This document shows positions 50,928 to 60,078 of a stretch of DNA of 64,000 nt, piece by piece. Positions within the stretch are counted from its first letter, which is position 1, and every line of letters begins with the position of its first letter. Position numbers and translations under genes: made by a program. Source of the DNA: an uncultured Sutterella sp. (GTDB taxonomy: Bacteria; Pseudomonadota; Gammaproteobacteria; Burkholderiales; Burkholderiaceae_F); contig CAJKAP010000007.1 of assembly GCA_905197905.1 (NCBI GenBank), forward strand, positions 68,739-132,738. Reading direction: 5' to 3'. Under the pieces are notes generated by a model. The model was not told the DNA's origin and searched no databases. It saw only the letters and a list, made by a program, of their open reading frames with translations.

Positions 50928-51734
50928 TTATTTCCAGGTCGGGCGGACAGCGCCGTCGAAGGTCTTTTCAATGAAGGCCTTCACTTCAGGGGAGCGATAG
51001 GCTTCAACGAAAGCCTTAACCTTCGGGTCGTTGGCGTTGTTGTCGCGAGAAGCGATGATGATCAACGCGTAGGGAGCCTTCAAGGATTCAAAGTAGAAGC
51101 CGTCCTTAGCCTTCAAGCCAGCGGAAAGAACATAGTTCATCGGAATCACAGCGACAGAAGCGTCATCCAGGGAGCGCGGGAGCTGAGCAGCTTCGAGTTC
51201 CACGATCTTCAACTTCTTCGGGTTTTCAACGATGTCAGCGACCGTGGCCTTGGAATCCAAGCCCGGGGTCAACTTGATCAAACCAGCGGCTTCGAGCAAG
51301 AGAAGCGCACGGCCAGCGTTAGAAGGATCGTTCGGGATCGTGAAAGAAGCACCGTTCGGAATATCCTTCACATCCTTGATCTTGTTGGAGTAAAAGCCCA
51401 TCGGCTGAACAACAGCGTCAGAAATCTTCACGAGCTTCGTGCCCTGCTGCTTGTTGAAGTTATCCAAGAAGGGCTGGTGCTGATAAACGTCAGCGTCCAA
51501 GGAACCTTCAGCCAAAGCGCGGTTCGGGGAAAGGTAGTCGGTGAATTCAACCACTTCCACATTCAAGCCACGGGTCTTAGCGACACCAGCGGCAGCGTTC
51601 ACGATAGCAGCGTGCGGACCAGCGGTCACACCCACTTTGATGGAATCATCTTTAGCCTGAGCCGAGAAGGCGAGGGTGCTAGCAAAAGCAGCGGCTAAAA
51701 CGGTTTTGACAAGGAGTCGCTTAGAGATTGTCAT
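50928..51734 (-). CDS. MetQ/NlpA-family substrate-binding protein, soluble form
   Basis: A 268-residue periplasmic binding protein of the methionine ABC-importer family. A Sec signal peptide ends in FSAQA, with no lipobox Cys, so it is probably soluble rather than a lipoprotein. KVGVTAGPHAAIVNA, ADVYQHQPFLDNF and FTIPNDPSNAGRALLLLE match MetQ ligand-pocket motifs. No MetN ATPase or MetI permease gene is adjacent, so the partner lies elsewhere. The 265-base leader shows no recognisable S-box riboswitch. Methionine binding is likely but not proven; D-methionine or a peptide is possible. Confidence 0.87.
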   Translation of the reverse strand: MTISKRLLVKTVLAAAFASTLAFSAQAKDDSIKVGVTAGPHAAIVNAAAGVAKTRGLNVEVVEFTDYLSPNRALAEGSLDADVYQHQPFLDNFNKQQGTKLVKISDAVVQPMGFYSNKIKDVKDIPNGASFTIPNDPSNAGRALLLLEAAGLIKLTPGLDSKATVADIVENPKKLKIVELEAAQLPRSLDDASVAVIPMNYVLSAGLKAKDGFYFESLKAPYALIIIASRDNNANDPKVKAFVEAYRSPEVKAFIEKTFDGAVRPTWK

Positions 51735-51950
51735 GATGTAGTCCTACCTCAAAAAAAAGTTGATTTCACGTCAGCCAGAGAGAAGAGAGATGGCACTCAA
51801 ACGTCATCCCGAAGGAAGCGTGAGAAGAGACGTGTTGATTTTCGTTAAAACCATTTTGCCTTAGCTCAAGGTGGGTGGCGTAGGTAATACCTCAAAAAGC
51901 CCGTGATTCTAAGGAAAAGTAGGCGATCAGACCTAAGAGAAATCTATTAG

Positions 51951-51984
51951 AAAAAAGGACACTTGAATCGTTTCAAATGTCCTT
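51951..51984 (-). terminator. rho-independent terminator of the prmB/ABC-F operon
   Basis: AAGGACACTTGAA pairs with TTCAAATGTCCTT with one C-A mismatch. The minus strand ends in TTTTTT. Confidence 0.92.
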
Positions 51985-51999
51985 CTAACCGTTGTGTGC

Positions 52000-53925
52000 C
52001 TAGGAAATGCCCTCAATTTCTTCCGAAAGTTCTAACCATTTCATCTCAAGCTCTTCGACTTGGGGTTTTAATTCCCCATGCGCTTTCAAAATGGCCGCAA
52101 CTTCCTCGTTAGGCGTTTCATTGTAGAAATTGGGGTTGGCAAGTCGTGCATCCAGTGCCGCCAATTCTTCATTGGCTTTGGCCATCGCTTTTTCGACTTT
52201 GGTCAACTCTTTTTGTAGCGGGGCGCGAAGGGCGGCAATACGTTGACGCTCTTGTGCTTCTAAGCGGCGCGCTTCCTTTTTATTGATGACGGGTTCTTTC
52301 TGCGCTCGCGCTTCTTCTTTTTCTTGGCGCGTCGTTGTACGACGATGCTCAAGAATTAATTCTGCGTAGTCATCCAAGTCCCCATCAAAGGGCGTCACTT
52401 TCCCTTCATGGACCAAAATCAAACGATCTGTCGTTGCACGAAGCAAATGGCGATCATGCGAGACGATCAACACGGCACCACTATAAGTGGACAAAGCCAT
52501 CGTGAGTGCTTCACGCGTTTCCATATCCAAATGGTTCGTTGGTTCGTCCAAGACCAAGAGGTTAGGTTTATTCCAGGCAAGAAGCGCTAAGGCAAGGCGC
52601 GCTTTTTCGCCGCCCGACATCGGACCCACGGGCGCCGTGGCAAAGTCCCCCGAGAAGCGATAAACGCCTAAAAAGTCACGCAACTCTTGTTCACGCACAT
52701 CGGGGGCTAAGCGGCGCAGATGCTCAAGCGGCGTATCCGTGGGGCGCAATTGGTCGAGTTGGTGCTGGGCAAAGTAGCCAATCTCTAAACCCTGACCGCG
52801 ACGAATGTCGCCTGCCATAGGAGCGAGCTGACCGACAATGCCTTTCACAAGCGTCGACTTCCCAGCGCCGTTAACGCCAAGAATCCCAATACGCTCACCA
52901 GAGCGAATGGAGAGCGTCACATCAGAAATGACCACATGCTCTTCGTAGCCCAAAGCGAGGTTTTCCGTGTCCACTAAGTGTTCAGGAAGACGCACGGGTT
53001 CGGGGAATTCAAAACGCCATTCGCGCTTAGCACGCACGGGTTCCACGGCTTGGAGTTTTTCCAGCATCTTGATGCGGGACTGTGCCTGACGAGCCTTCGT
53101 CGCTTTCGCACGGAAGCGTTCAATAAAGGCGCTTAAGTGCGCCGCTTCGCGTTCATAAGCACGGGCAGCTGCGTTTTGTTGGCGCAACTTTTCAATACGC
53201 TGTGCTTCAAAAGCGGTGTAGTTGCCGCTGTAGTGCACAATCGTGTTGTCTTCCACGGACCAAATCGTGCTCACTGCACGGTCTAAGAATTCACGGTCGT
53301 GAGAGATGATCACTACGGTCGCAGGCACATGGCGAAGCCAATTTTCTAACCAAATCAACGAATCAATGTCTAAGTGGTTCGTCGGTTCGTCAAGAAGCAG
53401 CAAGTCCGCAGGACGCATTAAGGCGCGTGCCAGGGCTAAACGGTTACGCCAGCCGCCAGAGAAATCTGCCACCATGCGCTCATCGTCAGCCTTCGTGAAG
53501 CCTAACCCCGCGAGAATCATCTGCGCCTGCGCCACAATGGCGCCTTCGTTTAATTCTGCAAGGTTAGCCATCGCCTGAGCGAGCTCAAGGTTATAGGCCT
53601 CTGTTGTTTGTGGATGGGCTTGGATTTCGGCGAGCTTAGCGCGAGCGCGCATTAAGGGCTCATGCCCTGCGAGCACAAAGTCGAGCGTTTTGACGTTTTC
53701 GACTTTAAAGCTCTGCGCCACGTGTGCAATACGCTCTTGAGGAGGGCATTCAATGTCGCCCGCTTCAGTCGAGATTTCGCCCAAAATGGCGGCAAAAAGC
53801 GTGGACTTTCCACAACCATTGGGACCCACAAGACCTATGCGCTCACCGGGGCTCGCAATCAACGTGGCACCCTGATAAAGCACACGAGTACCACGCGCAA
53901 GAGAAACGTTTTGAAGTCGCAACAT
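52000..53925 (-). CDS. ABC-F ATPase, YheS-like ribosome-associated factor
   Basis: A 641-residue protein with two ABC cassettes and no membrane segments. Walker A sites are VGPNGCGKST and LGVNGAGKST, and the signature motifs are DFSGGWRNRL and PMSGGEKARL. Walker B sites are LLLLDEPTNHLD and LVLDEPTNHLD. Both catalytic Glu residues are present. A linker of the ABC-F type joins the cassettes, and a C-terminal coiled coil follows. The family acts on ribosomes to relieve stalled or difficult translation. It is encoded 2 bases after prmB on the same strand, so the operon pairs two ribosome-acting proteins. Confidence 0.92.
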   Translation of the reverse strand: MLRLQNVSLARGTRVLYQGATLIASPGERIGLVGPNGCGKSTLFAAILGEISTEAGDIECPPQERIAHVAQSFKVENVKTLDFVLAGHEPLMRARAKLAEIQAHPQTTEAYNLELAQAMANLAELNEGAIVAQAQMILAGLGFTKADDERMVADFSGGWRNRLALARALMRPADLLLLDEPTNHLDIDSLIWLENWLRHVPATVVIISHDREFLDRAVSTIWSVEDNTIVHYSGNYTAFEAQRIEKLRQQNAAARAYEREAAHLSAFIERFRAKATKARQAQSRIKMLEKLQAVEPVRAKREWRFEFPEPVRLPEHLVDTENLALGYEEHVVISDVTLSIRSGERIGILGVNGAGKSTLVKGIVGQLAPMAGDIRRGQGLEIGYFAQHQLDQLRPTDTPLEHLRRLAPDVREQELRDFLGVYRFSGDFATAPVGPMSGGEKARLALALLAWNKPNLLVLDEPTNHLDMETREALTMALSTYSGAVLIVSHDRHLLRATTDRLILVHEGKVTPFDGDLDDYAELILEHRRTTTRQEKEEARAQKEPVINKKEARRLEAQERQRIAALRAPLQKELTKVEKAMAKANEELAALDARLANPNFYNETPNEEVAAILKAHGELKPQVEELEMKWLELSEEIEGIS

Positions 53926-53927
53926 AA

Positions 53928-54854
53928 TTAGTCAGCGAAGTAAGCGTCGAGATCAGCCTTAGTCACCATAAAGACCTGATCGTCACCACCAGAAGTGGTG
54001 AGCCACGTCAAAATGAGCCCTGGGAAGGTTTCTTCCACGGCAGCGGCCCCATCGCCCACTTCCACAATCATCATGCCGCCTTCGTTTAAGTGGTGGCGAG
54101 CTTCAGGAACGAGACGGCGCACAATGTCCATCCCATCGTCCCCAGCGCCCAAAGCCATCGTGGGTTCATGACGATATTCCGCTGGAAGTGCTTCCATGCT
54201 TTCGGTCGTGACATAGGGTGGGTTCGAGATAATCAAATCAAAGCGACGGCCTTCTAAGTTGGAGAAAAGGTCGCTCTCCACTAATTCAAGCGTTTCTTCC
54301 ATCCCATAGCGTTCACGGTTGATTTTGGCGACTTCCAATGCGTCAGGCGAGAGGTCAGCCCCCGTCACTTGAGCGTTCGGGAAAATGCCCTGTGCAAGAA
54401 TGGCCAAACAGCCAGAACCTGTACACATGTCCAACACAGAGGTGACGCTCTCTGGATCTTCAATCCAGGGTTCAAAGTCTTCTTCAATGAGTTCAGCAAT
54501 ATAGGAGCGCGGAATGAGTGCACGCTCATCAATGTAGAACATATGTTCCGTGAGCCAAGCTTCTTTCAAAAGGTAGGCCACGGGTGTTTTTTCATGCACG
54601 CGACGGTCAATCAAATGCACCAAGCGCGAGAGCTCGGCCTGCGTTAACGTCGCATCGAGGAACGTCTCAAAGTGTTCAAAGGGCAACTTCAAACCGCGGC
54701 ACACCAAAAAGGAGGCTTCTTCCCAGGAGTCAGGAGAGCCGTGTCCGAATGTGAGATCGGCGTTTTCCATTTCGGAAATGGTCCAACGGAAAACGTCACG
54801 AATGGTTTTCAAATTGCGGATAGGGTCATCGAGCCAGGGAGTAATTTCGTACAT
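53928..54854 (-). CDS. prmB: 50S ribosomal protein L3 glutamine methyltransferase
   Basis: A 308-residue SAM-dependent N5-glutamine methyltransferase. The catalytic NPPY motif (SNPPYVTTESMEALPAEYRHEP) matches PrmB, and the SAM site is VLDMCTGSGCLAILAQ. Substrate is the Gln of ribosomal protein L3. It reads into the ABC-F gene with a 2-base gap. A TATAAT (minus strand, 54992-54997) upstream probably provides the promoter, leaving a leader of about 130 bases. Confidence 0.94.
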   Translation of the reverse strand: MYEITPWLDDPIRNLKTIRDVFRWTISEMENADLTFGHGSPDSWEEASFLVCRGLKLPFEHFETFLDATLTQAELSRLVHLIDRRVHEKTPVAYLLKEAWLTEHMFYIDERALIPRSYIAELIEEDFEPWIEDPESVTSVLDMCTGSGCLAILAQGIFPNAQVTGADLSPDALEVAKINRERYGMEETLELVESDLFSNLEGRRFDLIISNPPYVTTESMEALPAEYRHEPTMALGAGDDGMDIVRRLVPEARHHLNEGGMMIVEVGDGAAAVEETFPGLILTWLTTSGGDDQVFMVTKADLDAYFAD

Positions 54855-54991
54855 GATTTGTCCTTCAACATTTGCGTTAGCGCATTTTTCACCAAAAGCG
54901 CTAGGAGAAAGGAGGTGAAGAGGCGAGAGAGTATTGATAAGCGCTCAAGGAGCGCATGCGAGCCTCTTTTTCTTTCATTTGGATGCGCCAC

Positions 54992-54997
54992 ATTATA
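54992..54997 (-). promoter_or_regulatory. -10 element upstream of prmB
   Basis: A perfect TATAAT on the minus strand. A clear -35 at usual spacing is not visible; a TTGCAA lies 20 bases upstream of it. Confidence 0.5.
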
Positions 54998-55101
54998 CCG
55001 AGCGAGGCTTTTTCTCATTGCAAAAATGCTCGCTCTTCTTTCCGAGATGAAATTTTCATTTCTGAGGAAAGATCTTTCCTCGATTCTTTCTAGAGATTCG
55101 G

Positions 55102-55107
55102 TACAAT
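55102..55107 (+). promoter_or_regulatory. -10 element upstream of smc
   Basis: TACAAT about 57 bases before the smc start codon. No strong -35 is seen. The 54855-55163 gap holds only these two divergent elements. Confidence 0.4.
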
Positions 55108-55163
55108 GGACGTTTAAATTCATCCTAATTTTTCAATTTCCTTTGCGCGTCTAGGAGACGACT

Positions 55164-58100
55164 TTGAGGCTTCGCCACATCAAAATTGCTGGGTTTAAGA
55201 GCTTTGCCGATCCCATTACGGTCAATCTCGAAAAGCCCTTTACTGGCATTGTCGGCCCGAATGGCTGTGGCAAGTCCAATATCATTGACGCCGTGCGTTG
55301 GGTGTTGGGTGAGGCACGCTTATCGGAGTTGCGTGGCTCAAGCTCCATGAAGGAATTGATTTTCGCGGGCTCCTCAGGCCGTAAGCCCTTGGGCCGTGCA
55401 AGCGTTGAGTTGCTCTTAAGTAATGAAGACGCTCGCATCAAAGGTCCCTGGGGCGAATACGCCGAAATTACCGTTAAGCGCGTTGTGAACGCTGACGGGC
55501 AGTCCCAATACTTCATCAACCAGCAGCAAGTGCGTCGCCGCGATGTGCTCGATATTTTTATGGGTACGGGGCTGGGTCCCAAGAGCTACGCCATCATCTC
55601 GCAGGGGATGATCTCGTCCTTTATTAAAGCCAAGCCAGAAGAACTTCGTGTTTATTTAGAAGAAGCCGCCGGGGTGTCGCTTTATCGAGAGCGCCGTCGC
55701 GAAACGGAGCAGTTGATTGTTCAGACGCAGACCAATTTGGCACGTGTGCAAGATGCGCTCTCGATCAAACTCGATGAACATGCTAGGCTCAAAGTCGAAG
55801 CGGACCTAGTCGATCGTTGGACCGCGTTGACGGAGGAAAAACGTCAGGCCGAAGCGCTTTGGTACTTCGTGCAGTATGAAGATGTGCGAAAGCAGTTGGA
55901 CGCACTGGGACTTAAACGCGCCAAGGCAGAAACGCAACTTCAAGAAGCGCGTCGCCAAGCTGATTTGGCAGAGCGTGCGCTACAAACGATTCAAGGTGAG
56001 TTGTCGCCACTAGAGAGCGTGGCGCAACAAGAGGCCGCACTCTTGCGCCAAGCAGAAAAAGATTTAACCCTTCAAGAGAGTGAAGAGCGTCAACGAGAAG
56101 AACGCCTTCGCAAGATTGAAGCGGATATCAAAGCTAGCGAAGAAGAATTCAATCGCAAGACAGCGCGTCTTGAAAGCCTGCGAACTCATCAAGAAGAGAG
56201 CAATAGTGCTCTTGCTAAAGCGCTTGAAGAGGAAGAATTCCTTGAAGAAGAAATTGACGGTCGCGAAGAAAACGTCGACCGTGCTCAGTCGCGCGCAGAA
56301 GAAGAGGCGGCGAAATTAAGTGAGAAACAGGCGGCATTCCAGAAGCAAACTCGCGCGCTTGATATGGCGAAAAACCAATTAGAAAGCGCAGAGCGTGCTG
56401 CACAGGCGCTCGCCCAGCGTATTGAACGCCTCGAAGAAAACGCTAAGCGTATTACGCCGCCTGATGCCGCGGAGCGTGAAGCGGCAAAGGAAAAGGAAGC
56501 GGAAGCTCAAGAGATCCTCGAAGACCTTATTGAGCGCGCAGATGATTTAGCGCAAGCGCTACGAGAGGCTCGCGAGAGTAGTGATGCCGCAAGCGAAGCG
56601 TACTTCACGGGACTCGCTTATCAAAAGCAGTGCTTGACGCAATACGAAACGCTCGAAGAGCAAAGTCACCAAGCAGAAGGCGAAACAAAACTCTCCGCTT
56701 TTGAAGAGGAGCAGGGACTAGAAGGCCTTCGTCGCTTGCATGAAGTCCTTTCCGTTAAAGACGAGTGGGTCAAGGCAGTGGATGCCATTTTGGGACATCG
56801 CACCAACAGTATTTTGCTTCGCATGATTGGCTCTGCGCTTTTCCAAGAGCATCGTCCACCGGCTCCCCTTTCCTTTATTGAAACAGGAAGCCGTGAGGTG
56901 GAACCGATTGCGATGCCTAATAGCCTTACTGGCACGGATTTCCCTTCGCTTCGCAGTCAGTTAACGACCACGGACGCGGCTGTGTCGCGTGCGCTCGATG
57001 AATGGTTGATGGGGCTTTGGTGCGCGCCCACATTGCGTGCGGCTTTTGACGCTAGAGTCAATTTGGGACCAGGCGAGCGATTGATTACCCCCGATGGGGA
57101 TGTCATTTCTCGTGTGGGGATCGACTATTGGCAAAAAACACAGACTGAGCAGTGGACGCTAAGCGACCGATTGGCGCTTGAGCGCGCCCAAGAAACGCTT
57201 GAAGCGGCGGAATTAGAACTTGATCGCTTAGCCAAAGCGCGTGAGCAAAGTGCCGAAGAGCTCACTCGCCAAGAAGCGGAATTAAAGCGCGTAGAAGTCG
57301 CGCGCGACGAAGCTCAACGCACCGCGAGCGCCGCCACTCTTGCCTCACGAGTCTTAGAAGAGAAGTGGAGCGTCTGGCAACAGCGAAATGAAGATTTGCA
57401 GCGCGATCGTCAAGATTTGCTCACCGAGCACCAAACGGCACTCGATGAGATTGACACCTGTAGTGAAGCCTACGATGAGGCACATGTCTCTTGGGAAGAG
57501 GCACAACTTGCTTGGCAAGATGCACAAACGCAGGCAGAGCGTGCGACGTCGACGCTTCGCCTAATGGAGTCGCAGTTAAACGACAAGCGCCGAGAGCTCG
57601 CAGCTTTGCGTGCCACGATTGAAGGCTATCGCCGCACCGAGACAGAAAGTAAAGAAACGCTCACTCACATGGAAGAAGACTGCGCGCGAGAAAAAGCGCG
57701 TCAAGCCGCTCTTCGAGCCGAACACACGGAACTCTCTCAGGCGGTGAGTCACGAGACGCTTAGCACTGCGCTAGAAACCTTTAAGCTTGCTGAAGAGCGC
57801 TACCAAAAGGCGAATCGTGAGCTAGAAGAAAAACGCGCCTCGCAACAAGGTTTCTTAGAAGATTTACGCGCTCATCAGGCGGAATTAATCCCTCAAACTG
57901 AGGCGATTAGCCAAATGCGCGTGGAAGAAGAAAATAAGGCGGGGTTGCGTGAGCAATTCTCCGAGCGATTAACGGAGCTCAATGCAGATCGCGTGGCACT
58001 TGCGATGCAACTCGAAGAAAAGCCCTCCTTGGGGCACGGAGTGCGTAATCGCGTAATGAAACTCATGGCAGAAATTGAAGCCTTGGGTCCCATTAATCAT

Positions 58101-58694
58101 GTCGCGAAAGCGCACTTAGAAGAAATCGAGAAGACGGTTGCCATTACGCGTGAGCAAATTGACGACTTAGAGGCGGCCATTAAGACGCTTCAAGAGGCGA
58201 TCCACAAGATCGACCACGAAACGCGTAGCACGATGCACGAAACGTTTGAGCGTGTAAAGACTCACTTTAGCCAAACCTTCCGCCATCTCTTTAGTGGTGG
58301 GGACGCGACGATTGAGCTCGTGGGGGACGACATTCTGAATGCGGGCGTTGAAGTGCGTGCGCAACCTCCTGGAAAGAAAAATTCCAGCCTGCGACTCCTC
58401 TCTGGCGGTGAGCAAGCACTTACCGCAACGGCACTCGTTTTTGCGCTCTTTAAATTGAATCCGGCGCCATTCTGTTTGCTGGACGAAGTGGACGCGCCGC
58501 TTGACGAAGCAAACCAAGGTCGTTTAGCGAATATGTGCCGCCAGCAAAGCCATGAGACGCAATTCTTGATGATTACGCATCATCGCGTGACAATGGAATA
58601 TGCACAGGCCTTAATTGGCGTCACGATGCGTGAACCAGGCGTGAGCCGAGTGGTGAGCGTCGATATTGACGAAGCGGCCAAAATGGCAGAATAA
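55164..58694 (+). CDS. smc: chromosome partition protein Smc
   Basis: An 1176-residue SMC ATPase for chromosome condensation and segregation. The N-terminal Walker A is VGPNGCGKSN. Two very long coiled coils flank a flexible hinge around residues 520-680. The C-terminal signature is LLSGGEQALTATALVFAL and the Walker B is FCLLDEVDAPLD. The start is TTG at 55164, supported by AGGAG seven bases upstream. The ScpA/ScpB partners are not in this window. smc-zipA-ligA is a conserved Burkholderiales order. Confidence 0.97.
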   Translation: MRLRHIKIAGFKSFADPITVNLEKPFTGIVGPNGCGKSNIIDAVRWVLGEARLSELRGSSSMKELIFAGSSGRKPLGRASVELLLSNEDARIKGPWGEYAEITVKRVVNADGQSQYFINQQQVRRRDVLDIFMGTGLGPKSYAIISQGMISSFIKAKPEELRVYLEEAAGVSLYRERRRETEQLIVQTQTNLARVQDALSIKLDEHARLKVEADLVDRWTALTEEKRQAEALWYFVQYEDVRKQLDALGLKRAKAETQLQEARRQADLAERALQTIQGELSPLESVAQQEAALLRQAEKDLTLQESEERQREERLRKIEADIKASEEEFNRKTARLESLRTHQEESNSALAKALEEEEFLEEEIDGREENVDRAQSRAEEEAAKLSEKQAAFQKQTRALDMAKNQLESAERAAQALAQRIERLEENAKRITPPDAAEREAAKEKEAEAQEILEDLIERADDLAQALREARESSDAASEAYFTGLAYQKQCLTQYETLEEQSHQAEGETKLSAFEEEQGLEGLRRLHEVLSVKDEWVKAVDAILGHRTNSILLRMIGSALFQEHRPPAPLSFIETGSREVEPIAMPNSLTGTDFPSLRSQLTTTDAAVSRALDEWLMGLWCAPTLRAAFDARVNLGPGERLITPDGDVISRVGIDYWQKTQTEQWTLSDRLALERAQETLEAAELELDRLAKAREQSAEELTRQEAELKRVEVARDEAQRTASAATLASRVLEEKWSVWQQRNEDLQRDRQDLLTEHQTALDEIDTCSEAYDEAHVSWEEAQLAWQDAQTQAERATSTLRLMESQLNDKRRELAALRATIEGYRRTETESKETLTHMEEDCAREKARQAALRAEHTELSQAVSHETLSTALETFKLAEERYQKANRELEEKRASQQGFLEDLRAHQAELIPQTEAISQMRVEEENKAGLREQFSERLTELNADRVALAMQLEEKPSLGHGVRNRVMKLMAEIEALGPINHVAKAHLEEIEKTVAITREQIDDLEAAIKTLQEAIHKIDHETRSTMHETFERVKTHFSQTFRHLFSGGDATIELVGDDILNAGVEVRAQPPGKKNSSLRLLSGGEQALTATALVFALFKLNPAPFCLLDEVDAPLDEANQGRLANMCRQQSHETQFLMITHHRVTMEYAQALIGVTMREPGVSRVVSVDIDEAAKMAE

Positions 58695-58770
58695 GTCTGG
58701 TGCGCGAAAAAAGCTTAGAAAATATTCTTTGCAGAAAGTTAGGATTCTTCGCGCAAGGACTGGCATTTGC

Positions 58771-58822
58771 TACAATGATCTATTGATGTAGGCTCGCATA
58801 CCGAGTGGGTATGTGGTGAGCC
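58771..58822 (+). promoter_or_regulatory. possible promoter and hairpin leader of zipA
   Basis: TACAAT at 58771-58776 is followed by a hairpin, GGCTC-CATACC with GGTATG-GAGCC (58791-58822), ending about 50 bases before the zipA ATG. Confidence 0.4.
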
Positions 58823-58874
58823 AAGTGAACGATCGTTCTCGATATACCGGTTTCTATTAAAAAGAAGATACTCC

Positions 58875-59990
58875 ATGAGTCAAACCCAAATCCTTCTAAT
58901 CGTTGCTGCTTTAGTGGTGATTGCCGTGTTTTTCTGGCGATCCAAACGCGAAGCGAAAAAAATTCTCAACAAAGAGAAGTTTGACCGACCGTCGACTGAC
59001 GTGTTGATGGAAGGGGGACTCAAGAAAGACCCGCATTTTGACGAAATTCGTGCGGCAATGCAGGCAGCGGTCCCCTCGGAGCAACCTCCCGTTTATGATC
59101 TGCTTGAACAAGAAAATGCAGAACGAGTGGCTGCCGAAGAGGATTCTTCTCCCACGGATTTGATTGGCTACGAAAAGCCCCCAGTGGACACGGGTGTGCA
59201 GTGGGTACTTGAACTCGTGCCGCAAGAAGGTCGTGTCTTCTCGATTGGTGGCATGCAGTCGCTCTGGCTTGAATTAAAGCAACTCAATTTGCCCTTGCAG
59301 GTCAATATGTGGGTAAAGAGCCGTCGCGATCAGCTCTACTACTCCGCCAAACACTTGCCGATTGAATCCACGCACATTGTCGTGGCGGTTGTGAAAGCCA
59401 ACCGTGTGGCACTCTTGGAACCCGTTTCTGCCTCTAAGGTTTTACAAGTCTTAGAGCAGGCTGCCGCTCATAACGATGTGGAAGTGCGTCCCTCGGAAGA
59501 CGTGGAAAAAGTGCCCGTCTCAGCCGATATGACTCGCCAGTTCATCTCCTTCTTTGACGCTGCGGTTGACCTCTTGATTGTGCCGATGGATCCTAATCAG
59601 GGGAGCTTCAGTTCGGCTCAAGTGGGCAGTGTTGCTAAGGAAGCAGGATTCCGCCCCGCAGGTTCTCTCTGGGAATATCGCCTTGATGCGCAGTCTCGTG
59701 AACCGGTGATGACGTTAAAACTCTCTGACGATATGAAGAGCGTGAAATTAACGCTTGACGTACCGCTCACAAATTTTGGCCGTGGCGACTTGAAGCGCTT
59801 CTTCTCGCTGGCTAACCACCTTGCCAACCATTTGGGTGGCGTGTGGCTTGATGCGAAGAGAAACCCCGTGGACGCTTACGGCGCAGTAATGCTTCAAAAG
59901 CATTTAGAAGGGCGAATGAAGGACATGCACAAGCATGGCGTGGATGCGGGCAGTGAACGTGCCGCTCGTATCTTTGCGCGCGGTGCCTAA
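58875..59990 (+). CDS. zipA: cell division protein ZipA
   Basis: A 371-residue divisome protein. An N-terminal membrane anchor ILLIVAALVVIAVFFW (about 6-21) is followed by a charged linker. The C-terminal FtsZ-binding domain (about 115-345) runs from LELVPQEGRVFS to the LANHLANHLGGVWLDAKRNP signature. It tethers FtsZ to the membrane. The linker is shorter than in E. coli. It lies between smc and ligA as in other Burkholderiales. Assignment rests on the C-terminal domain and the order. Confidence 0.88.
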   Translation: MSQTQILLIVAALVVIAVFFWRSKREAKKILNKEKFDRPSTDVLMEGGLKKDPHFDEIRAAMQAAVPSEQPPVYDLLEQENAERVAAEEDSSPTDLIGYEKPPVDTGVQWVLELVPQEGRVFSIGGMQSLWLELKQLNLPLQVNMWVKSRRDQLYYSAKHLPIESTHIVVAVVKANRVALLEPVSASKVLQVLEQAAAHNDVEVRPSEDVEKVPVSADMTRQFISFFDAAVDLLIVPMDPNQGSFSSAQVGSVAKEAGFRPAGSLWEYRLDAQSREPVMTLKLSDDMKSVKLTLDVPLTNFGRGDLKRFFSLANHLANHLGGVWLDAKRNPVDAYGAVMLQKHLEGRMKDMHKHGVDAGSERAARIFARGA

Positions 59991-60026
59991 CAGAGGTACG
60001 CTTCGTCGCGAAATCCGTATTGATGT

Positions 60027-60064
60027 GAGGCCGACCTTATATGAAGAGGATCGGCCTCTTTTTT
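60027..60064 (+). terminator. rho-independent terminator between zipA and ligA
   Basis: GAGGCCGA (60027-60034) pairs with TCGGCCTC (60051-60058) and is followed by TTTTTT. It ends only 14 bases before the ligA ATG. Confidence 0.8.
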
Positions 60065-60078
60065 AAGAGAAAAGAGAA

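Noticed and set aside
51735..51999. S-box or other methionine riboswitch in the MetQ-like leader
   Set aside because: Searched by eye for the conserved SAM-I-type core and found nothing convincing.
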